A DNA stretch of 64,000 bases from Paralvinella palmiformis (GCA_025642065.1 JAODUP010000418.1:32501-96500), one strand, 5' to 3'; shown: positions 22,705 through 34,672, counted from the first letter of the stretch. Notes: generated by a model not told the origin, from the letters alone. Made by a program: numbers and translations.

Positions 22705-25700
22705 CATCCTTATGGTAGCCGAGAAGACACGTGACTCCGCATCGTGTTTGGAAAGCTTGTATTATTGACGGAGGCGCCGATTGCCTACAGCGCCACCTAG
22801 CCTATAATCTACACGGAATTCGACACAGATTCAAGCACACTACATACAGAGATTGTTTGTGGCCGTGTTAAAACAAATTATAATAGAAACGTTTGTTATT
22901 ATTACACCTTCTCCGGGGTTACGTATTTACTATCATCACCTTCTTCATCATCATCATCATCATTATCAGTCATACTGTACCAGTCATTTATTAAAATATT
23001 TGGATTATTAATCAACGCCCAATTTATTGAAGCGAAAGGAGTTCCCTTTTTCTCATTTCCTTCATTCATTATTACTTTCCTAATTTTTACTTGATGTCTA
23101 AAGTTTTTGGTGATACTCAACTGGGAGACCCCGGGAGCCTTTAAAGCTGAGGTGAAACAATGCTTATTATTTCTGGATAAATCTCGTATTTCTAAAAAAT
23201 CTCCCTCAAAACAGTTTCTAATCGCAAAGTAAATTTCGCACACTTTTTTCCTGCATATTTCGCGGTGAATTAGTGAAATCTCGAAAAGGTTTACCAATGA
23301 CTGACATGGAGTCGCGTGACTTCATTAATAGGAAAAGTCGAAACAAACAAATCCCGTGTATTTTTTGCTCACATCCTGAACGGCTTATTCGGTAATCTTT
23401 TTGCATTAGACGCTGCCTATTGTTACAAGTCGTATACTCATCCGAATGTCGATAACATATATTTGTGTTTCTAAAACTGACTTGGGTGTTTTTGATCAAA
23501 ACTAAGTCTGTTGACGATGAGGGCTTTCCGATGGCGCAGTGGTTAGAGCGCTGCTATGCTAACCCTAATGTTGTGAGTTCGGATCCGGCTCATCTCTCCA
23601 TTTGCGGGACGTTTCACCGAGCAGACTCGTCCCATTTCGCCCGTACTTTCGACGTGTAGCCAACGCCGAGTGTAAACAACTCGAAACCGTTATAGTGAGG
23701 GGCGGAATTTAATTTGAATTATCCATTCTTGTAACCAATCAGCGGGAGGCTACAATAACGATTGTGGGAAATAACTAACACTTCCAGTCGGCATAATACA
23801 ACTAAGTAATCAGTAAGTGTAATTCTAACTATACACATATATTCTAGTTATGTCCCAGCATTCGTTAATATACTGTACGTCAATAATGATAAGTCTATAA
23901 TATATAGTTAATGAGATCAGTGTTAACCTAAAATCCCACTCCTCCCAACATTTAGTTCAACAATTAGCGTAATCTCACTAAACAATCAGTTAAAATGATA
24001 TTCGAACTAACCTGACATCTAACAATATCATATTACTGTATACGACTAATATAAGTGTAACTATAGGTCCTATTTGTGCCTAGTGGATATTTGTTTCAGC
24101 TTTTAGTTGAAAGAGGCGTCTCTTGACAAATTTATCCGATCTCACCTGGCTAGTATCCATTGCTTTTCATTCATTTATCTATGCTTTATTTATCAACACC
24201 TTTTTTCAAGCTGGATCTTGATAGATTCTATGCATACTGGTTTCCTATCAATGATTATGCTTTGATATCGAAATTCTACGCACGTTGGCGCCAGGTTCCC
24301 TTCATATTTGGACGCGATTTAAGGGCCTTCCTCTCACGGATTTCCAATGGAAATAAAACCACGTTTCGCATAAATACATCTCCCAATATTAACCAATGAG
24401 TATCTAGAGTGAAATAATTCGGAGACCCTTTAAAAGCTATGAAGTAGGGGGAGGCTTTTGCACGCTCGCGCACAGATGAATACTGTTTTACATTATGAAA
24501 GCGTATTTGGTTATCAGACAGAACAGGACCTATCCTGGGAGGATGAGGATAAACTGAGACCGCACACACACACACATAATTTATTTAGGTAATGTACATC
24601 TTGTCGTTTGTTCATCAAAGTGTTATGTTGATTAACGGGGCGATGTCCTATCAAAGGCTTAAAATTTCACTCAGGCTAGAGAATACCTTGCTACACCAGA
24701 ACAGTCGGATATCTATCGATACGATTCATATAGGTAGGATTTGGTTAGTTATTCGAACCCAGAATAAAGCTGAGGTGTCGAAATGTTCTATGTATGAAGC
24801 ACAGAAAATTACTGCTGAATGTAAACTGTGGTGTCAAAGTATTTATCTTGTGTATGTAGTAACTCGCTATTGAACCACACGCACGCGTTGTTTGCTGCGA
24901 GCTGTGGTGTCAAATGGTATGTTTTACGTGCTTCCGCTTTCGGACGTAGCCTGCATATAGCCGCTTTCCTGTGGACGTGACATATTTGTCGCGTACGAAA
25001 AGCGGATTAGCTGGTTCCCACAGGCTGATGAGTAGACCAGACACATGCTTAGGTCTGCGTATATATGCATAGATATGTGGAGGCATAGAACCTTTTATAT
25101 TTAGATTGGTGTATGTATAGTTTTATTTATGTATAGATCTAAAAGGATACTTAAATGTCGATGTTGTGAGCCAGCAACTTTGACGGGTTTACCTTGTTCG
25201 CCGTGGTACGAACGAATGACTTGGGAATACGCTACTTGAAAAGGGATGAGGGAGGAAAGCATGCAAATCATTTTCCTCCACATTATAACGATTATTAATT
25301 AGGAAACTGATTAATATTATACAGAAAATTATTAAATTTGATCTACTTCGCAGAAGCCGTAATTCAAAATCTAGATCCTTATTTGTCTACTACGATAAAC
25401 CTATTTAGGTTTAATGGCCGACAATGATGCTAATTGATGTGTTATGGCCACTTTTGTGCATATGGTAAGCTAAATGGGCCGAGCAACCTCCGAATGTAAT
25501 GAAGCGAAGTCAAGGATGAAACAACCTTCAGATATGCCCACGCCGCGATTCGAACACGGGTGGTAGTGATCTGTGGTCCAGCACGCTACCGCTAGACTAA
25601 GAAGGCGCCCTAATAATGGCCGACAAATACATACCTCTATTAGACCATGAAACATGCGAGATGATAACATATTACTGTGTTGTTTATCATAAACAGCCCA

Positions 25701-27663
25701 ATAATAAACATACAATGACAGGGATTAGGGTGGCAGAGATGGGACAATAATTTATCATAGACATCTGCCCTAGATTCGGGTAGTTCAGTACAGGAAGTCG
25801 TCGACTTATAACCTCGATTGGTTACGACCTTGACCAGTCGTATCTTGATCTGGTCGGCCTATGTTATAATTATATTACGTATATTGTACAGTGTAACAAT
25901 ATTATAATCATTTTTAAGTCGGTACGGCCGGTTGTCATAAAGTCGAACAGTCGTATAAGTCGAGTAGGTCGCAAGTCGACGAATACCAGTATTCCAATAA
26001 CCGTTGCACCGACTATGGAGTTTTTCGACAGCCCGGCGTTCCAGCAATTTGTTTAAACATTTCCATTTCGTTAGAATCAGAAGAGAACAAATAGCAATGC
26101 CGGTTTCAGTGGAGAAATGGCCATCTAACTTCTGTTATTCGTGGCATCGACAGGTGAATATTCTGACGGCAATATGCAAAGCATCATCGCATGTCTTTCC
26201 CAACTGGCACTGAAATGATCCGCCAGGGAATAACAATGCATCAGCTAAATGCGAGCTGTGTCTCTCATCGTACCTGGACTATGAGTTTGCCCAACTCCTG
26301 TACTAGGTACGCCACTGAACTCTGTTCTTTTCGAGGATATTGGCGCTGTTGAACATTTTAATTATTATTATTGTAAGTGCTTTACTTGGGATTTTCTGAG
26401 GCAGTCGATGTTTCGGACTAAAACAATGCGCTGAATTGTGACGAAGAAAACACGCCTGTGTGTGTGTGTGTGCTTTACTGTAATGTGAATAAAGTATCAA
26501 TTATATCGACCCATCCAGATGTTCTTCAATCATCACGGGATCCCGATGGATCCTTCGAATCCCGGGAAATGCCCCTCGCTCCATTAATCAACTTTAGCCT
26601 CAATTTCGGTTTAGAGGTTTTGACCTAATTTTCGCCCACTGACTTGTGAAATTTACTAAAGTTTTTACCCTTACTACTTCTTATGGCAGTAACCTGTCGA
26701 TTTAGATACATTGTAAATATCAATTAAATTCCTGTAAATCTTATAGCCAGATGAATTCGATTGTTTAATGCACGTAATAAAATAATAACCAAATATTGAA
26801 AATCGTAACAGTAAATTGACAAAACTAATGTTCATGTTTAGAGCATGTGCTCGCGTGTGTGTGTGTCTGTGAGTGTGTGTGTGTGCTTTACTGTAATGTG
26901 AATCAAGTATCAATTATATCGACCCATCCAGATGTTCTTCAATCATCACGGGATCCCGATGGATCCTTCGAATCCCGGGAAATGCCCCTCGCTCCATTAA
27001 TCAACTTTAGCCTCAATTTCGGTTTAGAGGTTTTGACCTAATTTTCGTCCACTGACTTGTGAAATTTACTAAAGTTTTTACCCTTACTACTTCTTATGGC
27101 AGTAACCTGTCGCTAATTTGAAATGTTTTTAGCACAGGTTTATCTTTTCTTAAATTTCCTGTGAGCGAACTCTATTCTAATTAGTTCTGAACGGGAATTA
27201 AGCAGACTGAACCTCCAGGCACCAGGATCGTTAAGATGTTTTGCTGTTCTCCATAATCATATGTCAGTTCGTTGGATCCAGAATGAGGGGGCTTTCGTGT
27301 TCGCGGTCTTCGAAATAGAAAAACCAGCTCATTACGGGAAGCAGAAATATCGTACCCTGTTAATTCGTGGCCTGCCAGCGATTAAGAACGTATCTGCGTA
27401 ATGTTAGGAGGAATTCGTCTCATTTTCGGGCGAAATGTTCCTAGTTTTTTAATTCGAACGTTCTGACAACAGCTGGACGTAATAAACAGTGACAGTTATA
27501 TACAGGCCACTGGCTCCTGTGAGAATTAACAGACCGAGCTTTTACACTGACAAGATGGTAATATTCCGGATAGTTTACGAGAGGCACATTTAGGCTTATG
27601 AATATTATTTATTTCCTATCTCGTGATAGATTATCCAACCCAAACCGGAACGAGTAATGGAGA

Positions 27664-27698
<35 letters not shown>

Positions 27699-28969
27699 GT
27701 CAGGGGGATATTTCTGGATCCGTCCGGCCGTTAACCCCGATTACAACTTCCACCAGCTGCTGACTGTTTTCATTCGTTGACAGTTTTATGGAGATCGCCT
27801 TGAAATCGGGTCAGGTCTGACTCACGGGAAGTCGGCCTTTTTGGATCATGGATCATTCTGGACATCAGGGTTGAGGTTTTGTTTCGTCGCGGCGTCGCTT
27901 TGCTATAAATCAGGATGCCGAAAGTTGACCTGTTTTATAGACAATCATCGTCGTTGGGCTCTACGAGTGTATATATATAATGTGTGTGTGTGTGTGTGTG
28001 TGTGTGTTGACCTCACCAGCTTCAGCGTGGCATCGGGATCACGTTCGAATGCGACTCAGTGGCGTAGCCCCAACAACGCACTACACCGTCTCCTAGAAAT
28101 ACGTCAACCTCTAATAACTTCCGTTATCTTTGGAATATTAGACATGGACATAAATCCCCTGCACAAGGCAGGCTAAATTGGGCCGAGCGACATGCAAAGG
28201 TAACAAGGCGAAGTGAAAGGCGAAATACCGTTACTAACATAGCAAAGCAGGAGTTTGAACTCGGGTGCTTGTTATTGTAGTTTACGGCTAGTCACTGCTT
28301 ATAACCAGTCTCATCATCCCTAGAATATACAGTTGGCCGAACTGAAAACGCGTTAGACCCAAACCTCTGTCATCCTGGTTCGACTACTTACATGTTGCTT
28401 TCTTGCAACCGTTGCTATCGATCGTTGCCCCCCCCCAAAAAAAAACAAAAAAAACAATGATGTCAAATGATAGGTAAAACACGTTGTCTTCAAACATTGC
28501 TAGTTCAGGATTAGCCGTCTCCGTGGTCTAACTGGTAGTGCCATTGGCCACAAACCTCTAACACCCGGTGTCAAACACCGATAAGGGTATCTGTGAAGGG
28601 TGTTTCATCTGACACTATGCCTCAGTACGTTTAGGCGTCGCTGGGTTCATTTAGCCAATCTTCTGGACAAAGGCAGCTGTAAAACAACAACATGTAAACA
28701 TGTTTGAACCATAATGATATAGGTTTGGAACAAACACGCTTCCAATTCGACCAGGAGCATACACAGGATAAATCCCCTTTATAGTGTGCATAGGAAAAGA
28801 GTACCCTCATCTTCCACGCACACCCAGGTATATACTAGACTATCTCGAGGTATATATATATATATATATATATATATTACATAATCTGTATTAAATCTCA
28901 GCTAGTAGTAGACGTATTATCTGAAAATTTCAGGTAATATACTTATTACCTGATTATACGGATTAACTG

Positions 28970-29010
<41 letters not shown>

Positions 29011-30240
29011 ACCAGATTACAAATATCACCTGCGCCCCTATATGCTCGAGCTTATTTTTATAAGTGACGGTTAATGTTTATTGCCATTTCTGAATCGCGC
29101 CCTGATACATAGAAAGCTCGCGGTCCGCGTAGAGGATAACTAATGTATTTTGTAAACACTACCTACTTCACGGTATATTATTTTGCATACTTTGGACTCG
29201 TTCCGGAGACTCGTAGATTTCCGAAATGGCTTCTAGTTCTAGTTCACTCGGGAATGGCGCTTCCGTGACGCCACTCGAGTTAAAGGTTGAAACGAACGAA
29301 CGAACGAGCGAACAAACAAACAAACAAACTCCGGCTAATTCCCGAGATCAAATCCTGAATATTAATATTGACATATTTCGGTAATGTTTTCACTAGCCCC
29401 GGGCTGTGTTATATTTATTAGTCGAGTGACTATAAAGATACCGTTTAAATTTGAGTCGTGTATTCGTCTAATTCCGGATGACAGTTAATATAATATTTAT
29501 GAAACGGTACCGAAAGTTTCTTCAAAAACCGGACGCTTCATTTATCCTGGAGTCATCCGATTCCCAAACCGTAACGAGTGTGAGCTGGATCGTTCTGGTG
29601 TAATACGAGCTCTTTTTACCTATCTTGAAATCAGCACCGATATGCTCTAAACCCTGACCAGTTAGTGAACAATATTGCCGATAGATTGAAAAGTAAGCTG
29701 TGCCAAAAATCGTTACGTCATTACGGAATTCCCCGATCCGATGTAAAGTCGGCTCGTGATTGGTCGGTTTGTTAATCTGCCATTTGAACGAGAACACGTT
29801 CAGAGTACCTTCACTAATATACAGACATTCAGACAGGTCTCCACTGACTGATACTCGTAGGCGCTTATAATTGCAGTAGAATTACTTTATTTCTGTTAAT
29901 ATTATATACACTAGCACCTGTGATTGGTGATCCTTTACCTGTCAGTCTTTCGTTGTTCACTATGTTGTTCCACCTTCTTTTCCTAGCTAGATAGTTAGAA
30001 TATCTATGCATAGGTTGTTCACGATTCCAGATGCAAAAGGCCATTAAGTTGATTGCATTAAAAAAAAATTACCGTAACAAAAAAGACACCCGTAGTTTAC
30101 AAATAAAGTCAACTCTTGGCGACCATCTTTTGACACCAAAGATTTAGACCAGTCGAAAACTAGGATCTATTTTGGACTTTTAAAAATCAAAGATACAATA
30201 AGTAATACAAATTTAAGGTGCCATTGGGATAATTGTTGAC

Positions 30241-30281
<41 letters not shown>

Positions 30282-33200
30282 GTACATACATACACACACA
30301 GACAGACACACACACACACACCAAATTCAAAATCTGTGTCTATCCCACATTAAAAATACTTTAGATTTGTAACGTGAATATGGAGTCGATGTTTTGAAGT
30401 GCTTACACACTTTGGTTTGGGATAAACGTTTACAGATCTCAGTTTGATTCGCTGATTTACGGTTCTGTATAACTCAAGGGCATCGCGAACTCCCGAAAGA
30501 GAATGTTTTCGCTCCATCTCGTCGACTTTGTTACTCCGTTGGTGGCTGAAGGAAATACTGATTATAGACCCCCCAATGGGTGAGTGAGTGAGTGAGTGAG
30601 TGAATGAGTGAGTGAATGAGGTTTAATGACACATTTTAGAACCAAAATCATCATGCTTTAACGGGAGTTCCTTTTAATTGCATATTTTGTCTTCAGGAGA
30701 ATAAAAAGAGAGCTAACTCTAAGCCTCCAACCTGCATCAATCATTTGAAGAAATTCTAACTGGTATATATTGCTAAAATGGAAAGTTGACTATAATTATT
30801 GACTAAAATTTGGCTTCAAGGAGTTATTACTTCTCAATATTAACCTCGTATTATCAAGTATCAACCTTCAAATGACAACCCCGAGACGTCATAGGCTCGT
30901 TGTCCAATTTCTGTAGTCATCAGAGACTGAAAGGTAAACTATTATCTCGTAAACGTATCGTATTCCTAAACATCAGCAAGATTTAACAACAGATTGCTGC
31001 CTTATTCTTATTACGTCGAAAACATAATAACCGTTAAACTGATTGTTTTGTTCTAAATGGAGCACTCGTCCAAAATGACGACAACAACAACAACAACAAC
31101 AACTGATTGCCGAATTATCACAGATTTATAAATAAATTGGTTTGTATGATATGTTATCTTCTTATTACTATTGTATCGGTAATAAGCAATGATAACATGA
31201 CCATATTTGGCCCGTGCCTTATCTGTTATCCTGTTGGTCTTTATATTTGAAGGCTGTATAAATATGTCCATTGGCCCAAAGATCATAATTATTTATAACT
31301 AGATTTATATTTGAACATCCACGATTGTTGATATTTACAGCACATGAGCATTTAACGCCGAGATAAATGATAACAATGTGCCCCATTAACATTTAGCTTA
31401 GGAGTTTTGCTCCTGCTTTGGCAGATTTATTTGTGTACAAAGTGATTCAGCAACAGGTGGTTCCACTACTTACTTTCCAGTTGCATTATTTTTCTGGGTT
31501 TTACTTATCCAACCAGCGCCTAATGTGCTATGTTTCTCAATTTTTTAACCGACTAATAACGCATCCTTCACGGTTTGAAAATTGTATTCCGGTTCGGGAT
31601 TTGTTTAGGCTTCAAACACGTCACACAGAAAATGGCAGATTTAAAAAAGAGCATTCGATTTAGTAATTCATTACTAAAAAGAAATAACATTAATTTAAAG
31701 TAATATATATTATCAGATAAAAATGTTTAATAATTGGAAACCTAAATTCTAAATAAATTTAAACAATTGCTAACCGTGAAAATCACCTGATCCCAAGCTA
31801 ATACAAGTGAGAAAAATCCTTTTCTCTGTCCTCATCATTGTCTAGGAATGACGTTTGAGTTCCAGAGGCTTCGTTTGACTTCAATGACATGGCACCCAAA
31901 ATGGCGCCATCGCGCGAGAATCGAATCAAGCAGACGACACCTCGGGTGTGTATTTCAACCCTATAACAGTAAACGATACGCGAAGTAACTCGAAGTAACG
32001 GAGGGGCGCCTCCGTGGTCCAGTGGTAGCCTGTTGGACAACAAATCACTACCACCCGTGTCCGAATCTCGGCATGGGAATATCTCAAAGTTGTTTCATCT
32101 TTGACTTCGCTTCATTACCTTTGGAGGTCGCTCGGTCCATTTAGCCTACCATGTGCATACAAGTGGCCGGAAAACACCAATCATCATCATCGAAGTAACG
32201 CAAATTTAAGCTGATATCCATATTACCAGGTCCACCGTGCGAGTAGCCAGAGAAAACCCATTAAACCTTTTAAATCAACACGCCAGTCACACCTACTTAT
32301 GGAGACATATTCTAATGAGCAGAACCCATAGGGAAAGTGTCACGACTTGATATCTAAACACAGGGTTTGAAATTGACCACTCGCCATAGCGAGCCCATCT
32401 ATCTCCCGGCGAGTATATAATAGTTGGTACCAATGGCGTGCACACAAATCTGCCTCTTTGGCTTCATGGGTAGAGTGTGAGAATATTTACCTATGGCTAT
32501 GGTCAGTCTGTGCGGGAGGTCACAGGTTCGCGCCTCGGCGGTGGCGCTATACTACGATGAGTTTTTCATCCAGCCAGGCAACTGTGGCAAGGTTTTCTCC
32601 ACCGAATATGCCATATATTCTAAATTCTAAATCTATTTAGAATTAGGCTCCCTGGGGAAGCTATAAATTACAGACCACATGCGTCTCCCTCATTTGAGGT
32701 TGGCTGCCACGTTAAAAACTGCCATTTCAGCCATTATTATTATTAGTAATAGTATAGTACCGTCGCCAGGAAAATCTCACTACTTAATTTAATTTAATTC
32801 GGCTGTTTTCCAACTTTTTCTCGAAAACATTTGTCAACTTTTTTTACCTGGACGCTATTTTGAGACTAATGCCGCACTGTGCAATATCCATTTTACTTAT
32901 ACAGCGCCACCGGGCCTCAAGCGAACTTTTACAGAACGAAATAGCAACTCGATGAAATGCTATTATCGACGTGACCTCGACATTTGACTTGTCATATCTT
33001 GATGTAAAGTGATTGTTCTCATTTGCAGCAACTTTTATACGTTTTTCAGGAAATTATATAAAATAAAACTCAACATTTTTATAGTTAAAAGAAAATGGTA
33101 GAATAAAATCTGAAATGCTTCCATATGGCTTTTTGGGGGCTAAATTTCAAATATTTTCCGGGGGAATGCTCTCGGACCCCCTTAGCAGGTGCTCAGCGCT

Positions 33201-34672
33201 CGCTTCGCTCACGTCCGCCTAAAATCAGGACCAGTAAAATAAATACCTGGCTAGTACTTCACAAAATCCCCTAGCCACATATGTCTAGTGTTGTACATTT
33301 GTAGTGTCATACCCTATAAACACCCAACTAATAAGCTAAGAATGTATCAATGCGGGCTATTTACTGAGTCAGTAGATAGATGAGAAGAGCAAGTATCACA
33401 CATATATTACGAATATGTTCTTACCATACCTTTGACCTCTATATTGTGATGCAAATTCATCAAAACCCGAAACGAGTCTGCCATTACAACTTGTCAACCC
33501 ACTACTGTCATCGTTACTTTACACAATGTTTTCATCGCGTATAAAAAAACCTGAAATGGCCACTACATCATTCGTTATTAGAAGTTACCGTATACTTCCT
33601 CTGCCACTACGTTCTGAATACAGGGAGCTGTATTCCAACAATTGTCTTTTATTTATTGTGTAATATAATCTGTACGGATTTTAATGCATGCACATGTTTT
33701 TAATCAAGATACTCTGTCTAATCTGATTCACAGGTTCCCTATTCTGGATCTGGAATGAACCCAGCCCGTGTATTTGGACCAGCTGTCGTCTCCGGATCGT
33801 GGAATAACCACTGGGTAGGTTAGAACGGTGTCTTATCATTACTGGATTAGATAAACGACACTGGTAGACGTCCTGTTATTAGTAAAGGGATGTTCTCACG
33901 CTCTTTTCTATCGTGGTCCTCAAATATCACATAGATTAGAGCGATGTCTGTTATATAAACAAAGGCTCGGATCAATACGTTCTTATCGAATCTTTACCAA
34001 TTTTAACAAAAGGTGAAATAAACTTAAAGGTCACGTCAGTTTTTCATAAAAGTACAGGTCACATTCGATATTATGGACATCCAGTTAATCTTGAGCGGGA
34101 AGAACAGTCCGATTAATCTGCTTAATTATTATGTCCATAAGCTGATAAGCGTTTCATAGGTGTTGTGTTGGTAGTTAAAACGCTTTCCCGTATTTATATT
34201 CGTCGACTTTGTGGCACTGATGCCAGTGACGGTGTTCTAACTTATCATTTTTAGTCTAACATTTGGTGAGGGATCGGTCTAATCGTCTGGCTGTCCAAAT
34301 GAAATGTTCTGCGGGTTGTAACCTAATAGACCGATCATTCGACACCTATCATGATCGGCTATTACTTGCGTCGATGGTCCGTAATTTATTGGGATATAAT
34401 TGGCCTTGGTATGTCCCACTCTTCTAAAGAATACGACCATGAAATGAAATCGATTTAGTTTTTTCCCATTCCATTTCCAGGCTTACTGGGTCGGTCCCCT
34501 GGTCGGCGGAGCAATCGGGGCCTTACTCTACGACTTCGTGTTCGCCGTTAACGCCACTCCCGTCAAGTTCCGGGGCTGCTTCTCGCGCCGATATGACGAC
34601 GCCGATTACGACAACTCGGGCCTCGTCGAGGAGAGAAACAATCAGGTTATGGCACTGAAGGAAGCCGCCTAG
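19242..34672 (+). CDS. aqp: Classical water-channel aquaporin, complete gene span (4 coding exons)
   Basis: Joining 19242-19649, 21013-21150, 33734-33814 and 34481-34672 gives 272 residues, the usual length of an orthodox aquaporin. All three introns are phase 0 with GT-AG ends; intron 2 is 12.6 kb. Visible features: six hydrophobic segments (about 14-34, 52-69, 88-110, 137-154, 166-183, 210-230), NPA box 1 at 75-77 (SGGHINPAV) and NPA box 2 at 191-193 (MNPAR). By alignment to AQP1 the aromatic/arginine filter is F55, H179, S188, R194: water-selective type, with Ser replacing the mercury-sensitive Cys. Loop E lacks the glyceroporin Asp after NPAR; the residue there is Val195 (NPARVFGPA), where aquaporins usually have Ser or Ala. 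The family forms tetramers in the plasma membrane and passes water along osmotic gradients. The start ATG has A at -3 and G at +4. The acidic C-terminal tail (about 245-262) is presumably cytosolic. AQP1/AQP4-type assignment is inference. Confidence 0.95.
19687..19830. mobile_element. MITE copy 2, complete, between (TA)n tracts
   Basis: 144 bp with ~49-bp imperfect terminal inverted repeats (19687-19735 and 19782-19830) and a short core CTCAGTTAGCAATAGACGC. TA repeats abut both ends. Confidence 0.8.
19833..19871. repeat. (TA)n right of MITE copy 2
   Basis: ~19 TA units; the matching left tract is at 19667-19686. Confidence 0.95.
20518..20617 (-). mobile_element. SINE-A, internally deleted, intact target-site duplication
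   Basis: Head and extreme 3' end are present but ~90 bp of the middle is missing. Flanked by atgagcgatgga at 20506-20517 and 20618-20629. In aquaporin intron 1. Confidence 0.88.
21013..21150 (+). CDS. aqp: Aquaporin coding exon 2
   Basis: Encodes residues 137-182 (TM4-TM5, ending MCHLWA with filter His179). Acceptor tattccag, donor GCG|gtatgt, phase 0 on both sides. Reading on past the donor gives only microsatellite-encoded Ile-Tyr repeats. Confidence 0.94.
21186..21314. repeat. (TA)n ... (TG)n microsatellites in aquaporin intron 2
   Basis: Three TA tracts and a TG tract beginning 35 bp after exon 2. Confidence 0.93.
21898..22003 (+). mobile_element. SINE-A 3' half
   Basis: CTTTGGAGGTCACTCGGCC through GTGGCCGTAAAACATC; no tRNA-like head, so 5'-truncated. 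Confidence 0.7.
22674..22701. repeat. (TA)n microsatellite
   Basis: 14 TA units. Confidence 0.95.
22902..23297 (-). CDS. Hypothetical 131-codon ORF antisense in aquaporin intron 2
   Basis: Not recognised. An open minus-strand frame with a mixed, non-repetitive composition and an acidic C-terminal run ([12 protein letters not shown]) encoded by an (ATC)n-like tract. No domain, signal peptide or homolog was recognised and no splice context is evident. It may be chance or transposon remnant. Confidence 0.2.
   Translation of the reverse strand: MVNLFEISLIHREICRKKVCEIYFAIRNCFEGDFLEIRDLSRNNKHCFTSALKAPGVSQLSITKNFRHQVKIRKVIMNEGNEKKGTPFASINWALINNPNILINDWYSMTDNDDDDDEEGDDSKYVTPEKV
23519..23700 (+). 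mobile_element. SINE-D copy (tRNA-derived)
   Basis: Head CGATGGCGCAGTGGTTAGAG with B box GAGTTCGGATCC; the body includes GACGTTTCACCGAGC and ends near GGCGGAATTTAATTTG. It does not fold as a clean tRNA, so it is called a SINE. Confidence 0.6.
24656..25195 (-). repeat. R450 repeat, minus copy
   Basis: Reverse complement of 38053-38630 with moderate divergence (CACAGGCTGATGAGTAGACC, CATATTTGTCGCGTACGAAA). In aquaporin intron 2. Confidence 0.82.
25425..25613 (-). mobile_element. SINE-A, full copy with 13-bp target-site duplication
   Basis: Flanked by taatggccgacaa at 25412-25424 and 25614-25626. In aquaporin intron 2. Confidence 0.9.
26204..26378 (+). mobile_element. CR1/L2-like LINE 3' remnant
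   Basis: GACTATGAGTTTGCCCAACT and GGTACGCCACTGAACTC match the reverse complement of the 40.4-41.7 kb LINE; ends in (ATT)n. Confidence 0.6.
26471..26699. repeat. 229-bp direct repeat, copy 1 (aquaporin intron 2)
   Basis: Identical to 26884-27112 at a constant 413-bp offset, except two substitutions noticed (AATAAAG/AATCAAG and CGCCCAC/CGTCCAC). Both copies follow a GT microsatellite. Confidence 0.93.
26884..27112. repeat. 229-bp direct repeat, copy 2
   Basis: Partner of 26471-26699, separated from it by 184 bp of unrelated sequence. Confidence 0.93.
27668..27693. repeat. (TG)n microsatellite
   Basis: 13 TG units. Confidence 0.95.
28150..28275 (-). mobile_element. SINE-A, degenerate copy
   Basis: Recognisable CTAAATTGGGCCGAGCGAC and AACAAGGCGAAG blocks in minus orientation; the head is decayed. 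Confidence 0.55.
28510..28700 (+). mobile_element. SINE-A-related, diverged copy
   Basis: Starts GCCGTCTCCGTGGTCTAAC, then a diverged B-box region and GGGTTCATTTAGCC; ends GTAAAACAACAACATG. Confidence 0.6.
28877..28971. mobile_element. MITE copy 3, left arm missing, between (TA)n tracts
   Basis: Core AATCTCAGCTAGTAGTAGAC and an intact right arm ending GGATTAACTGTAA. (TA)n on both sides. Confidence 0.7.
28972..29006. repeat. (TA)n right of MITE copy 3
   Basis: ~17 TA units; the left tract is at 28850-28876. Confidence 0.95.
29522..29797 (-). CDS. Hypothetical 91-codon ORF antisense in aquaporin intron 2
   Basis: Not recognised. Non-repetitive composition in a locally GC-richer stretch; no motif identified. 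Probably chance. Confidence 0.12.
   Translation of the reverse strand: MFSFKWQINKPTNHEPTLHRIGEFRNDVTIFGTAYFSIYRQYCSLTGQGLEHIGADFKIGKKSSYYTRTIQLTLVTVWESDDSRINEASGF
30243..30322. repeat. (CA)n microsatellite
   Basis: CA repeat with a central TACGTACATACATA interruption. Confidence 0.95.
30581..30622. repeat. (GAGT)n tetranucleotide repeat
   Basis: About ten GAGT units, two with A substitutions. Confidence 0.92.
32001..32190 (+). mobile_element. SINE-A, full copy with 10-bp target-site duplication
   Basis: GGGGCGCCTCCGTGGTCC to (ATC)n, flanked by cgaagtaacg at 31991-32000 and 32191-32200. In aquaporin intron 2. Confidence 0.88.
32443..32752 (+). mobile_element. SINE-C copy (tRNA-derived)
   Basis: tRNA-like head (GGCTTCATGGGTAGAGTG, B box AGGTTCGCGCC), body with TCTCCACCGAATATGCCAT and CATTTGAGGTTGGCTGCC, tail GCCATTTCAGCC(ATT)n. 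Confidence 0.72.
32753..33733. other. Aquaporin intron 2 end, possible DNA-transposon remnant
   Basis: 33130-33225 has a GGGGGCTAAATTTC ... TTTTCCGGGGGAATGC ... CGGACCCCC ... CTCGCTTCGCTCAC sequence of the kind seen in repeated elements of many invertebrate genomes (possibly hAT-like). Weak call. Confidence 0.3.
33734..33814 (+). CDS. aqp: Aquaporin coding exon 3 (second NPA box)
   Basis: An 81-nt exon encoding residues 183-209, including SGSGMNPAR. Acceptor gattcacag, donor TGG|gtaggt, phase 0. It lies 12.6 kb after exon 2, but the protein join HLWA-VPYSG is exactly as in aquaporins, so no exon is missing. Confidence 0.93.
34481..34672 (+). CDS. aqp: Aquaporin coding exon 4 and stop
   Basis: Encodes residues 210-272 (TM6 and C-terminal tail) and ends in TAG. 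Acceptor ccatttccag. The tail has a basic patch (CFSRRY) followed by an acidic stretch; no PDZ ligand is recognised at the end (KEAA). Confidence 0.94.
   Translation, partial: AYWVGPLVGGAIGALLYDFVFAVNATPVKFRGCFSRRYDDADYDNSGLVEERNNQVMALKEAA

Larger units (their letters stand above)
21151..33733 (+). other. aqp: Aquaporin intron 2 (12.6 kb, repeat-rich)
   Basis: A large intron holding SINE-A, SINE-C and SINE-D copies, an R450 copy, a MITE remnant, a 229-bp direct duplication, a CR1-like 3' end and many microsatellites. No additional aquaporin exon is seen. Confidence 0.9.

Noticed and set aside
23527..23600. Possible tRNA gene
   Set aside because: A/B boxes are present, but the cloverleaf arms do not pair and body sequence follows as in a SINE.
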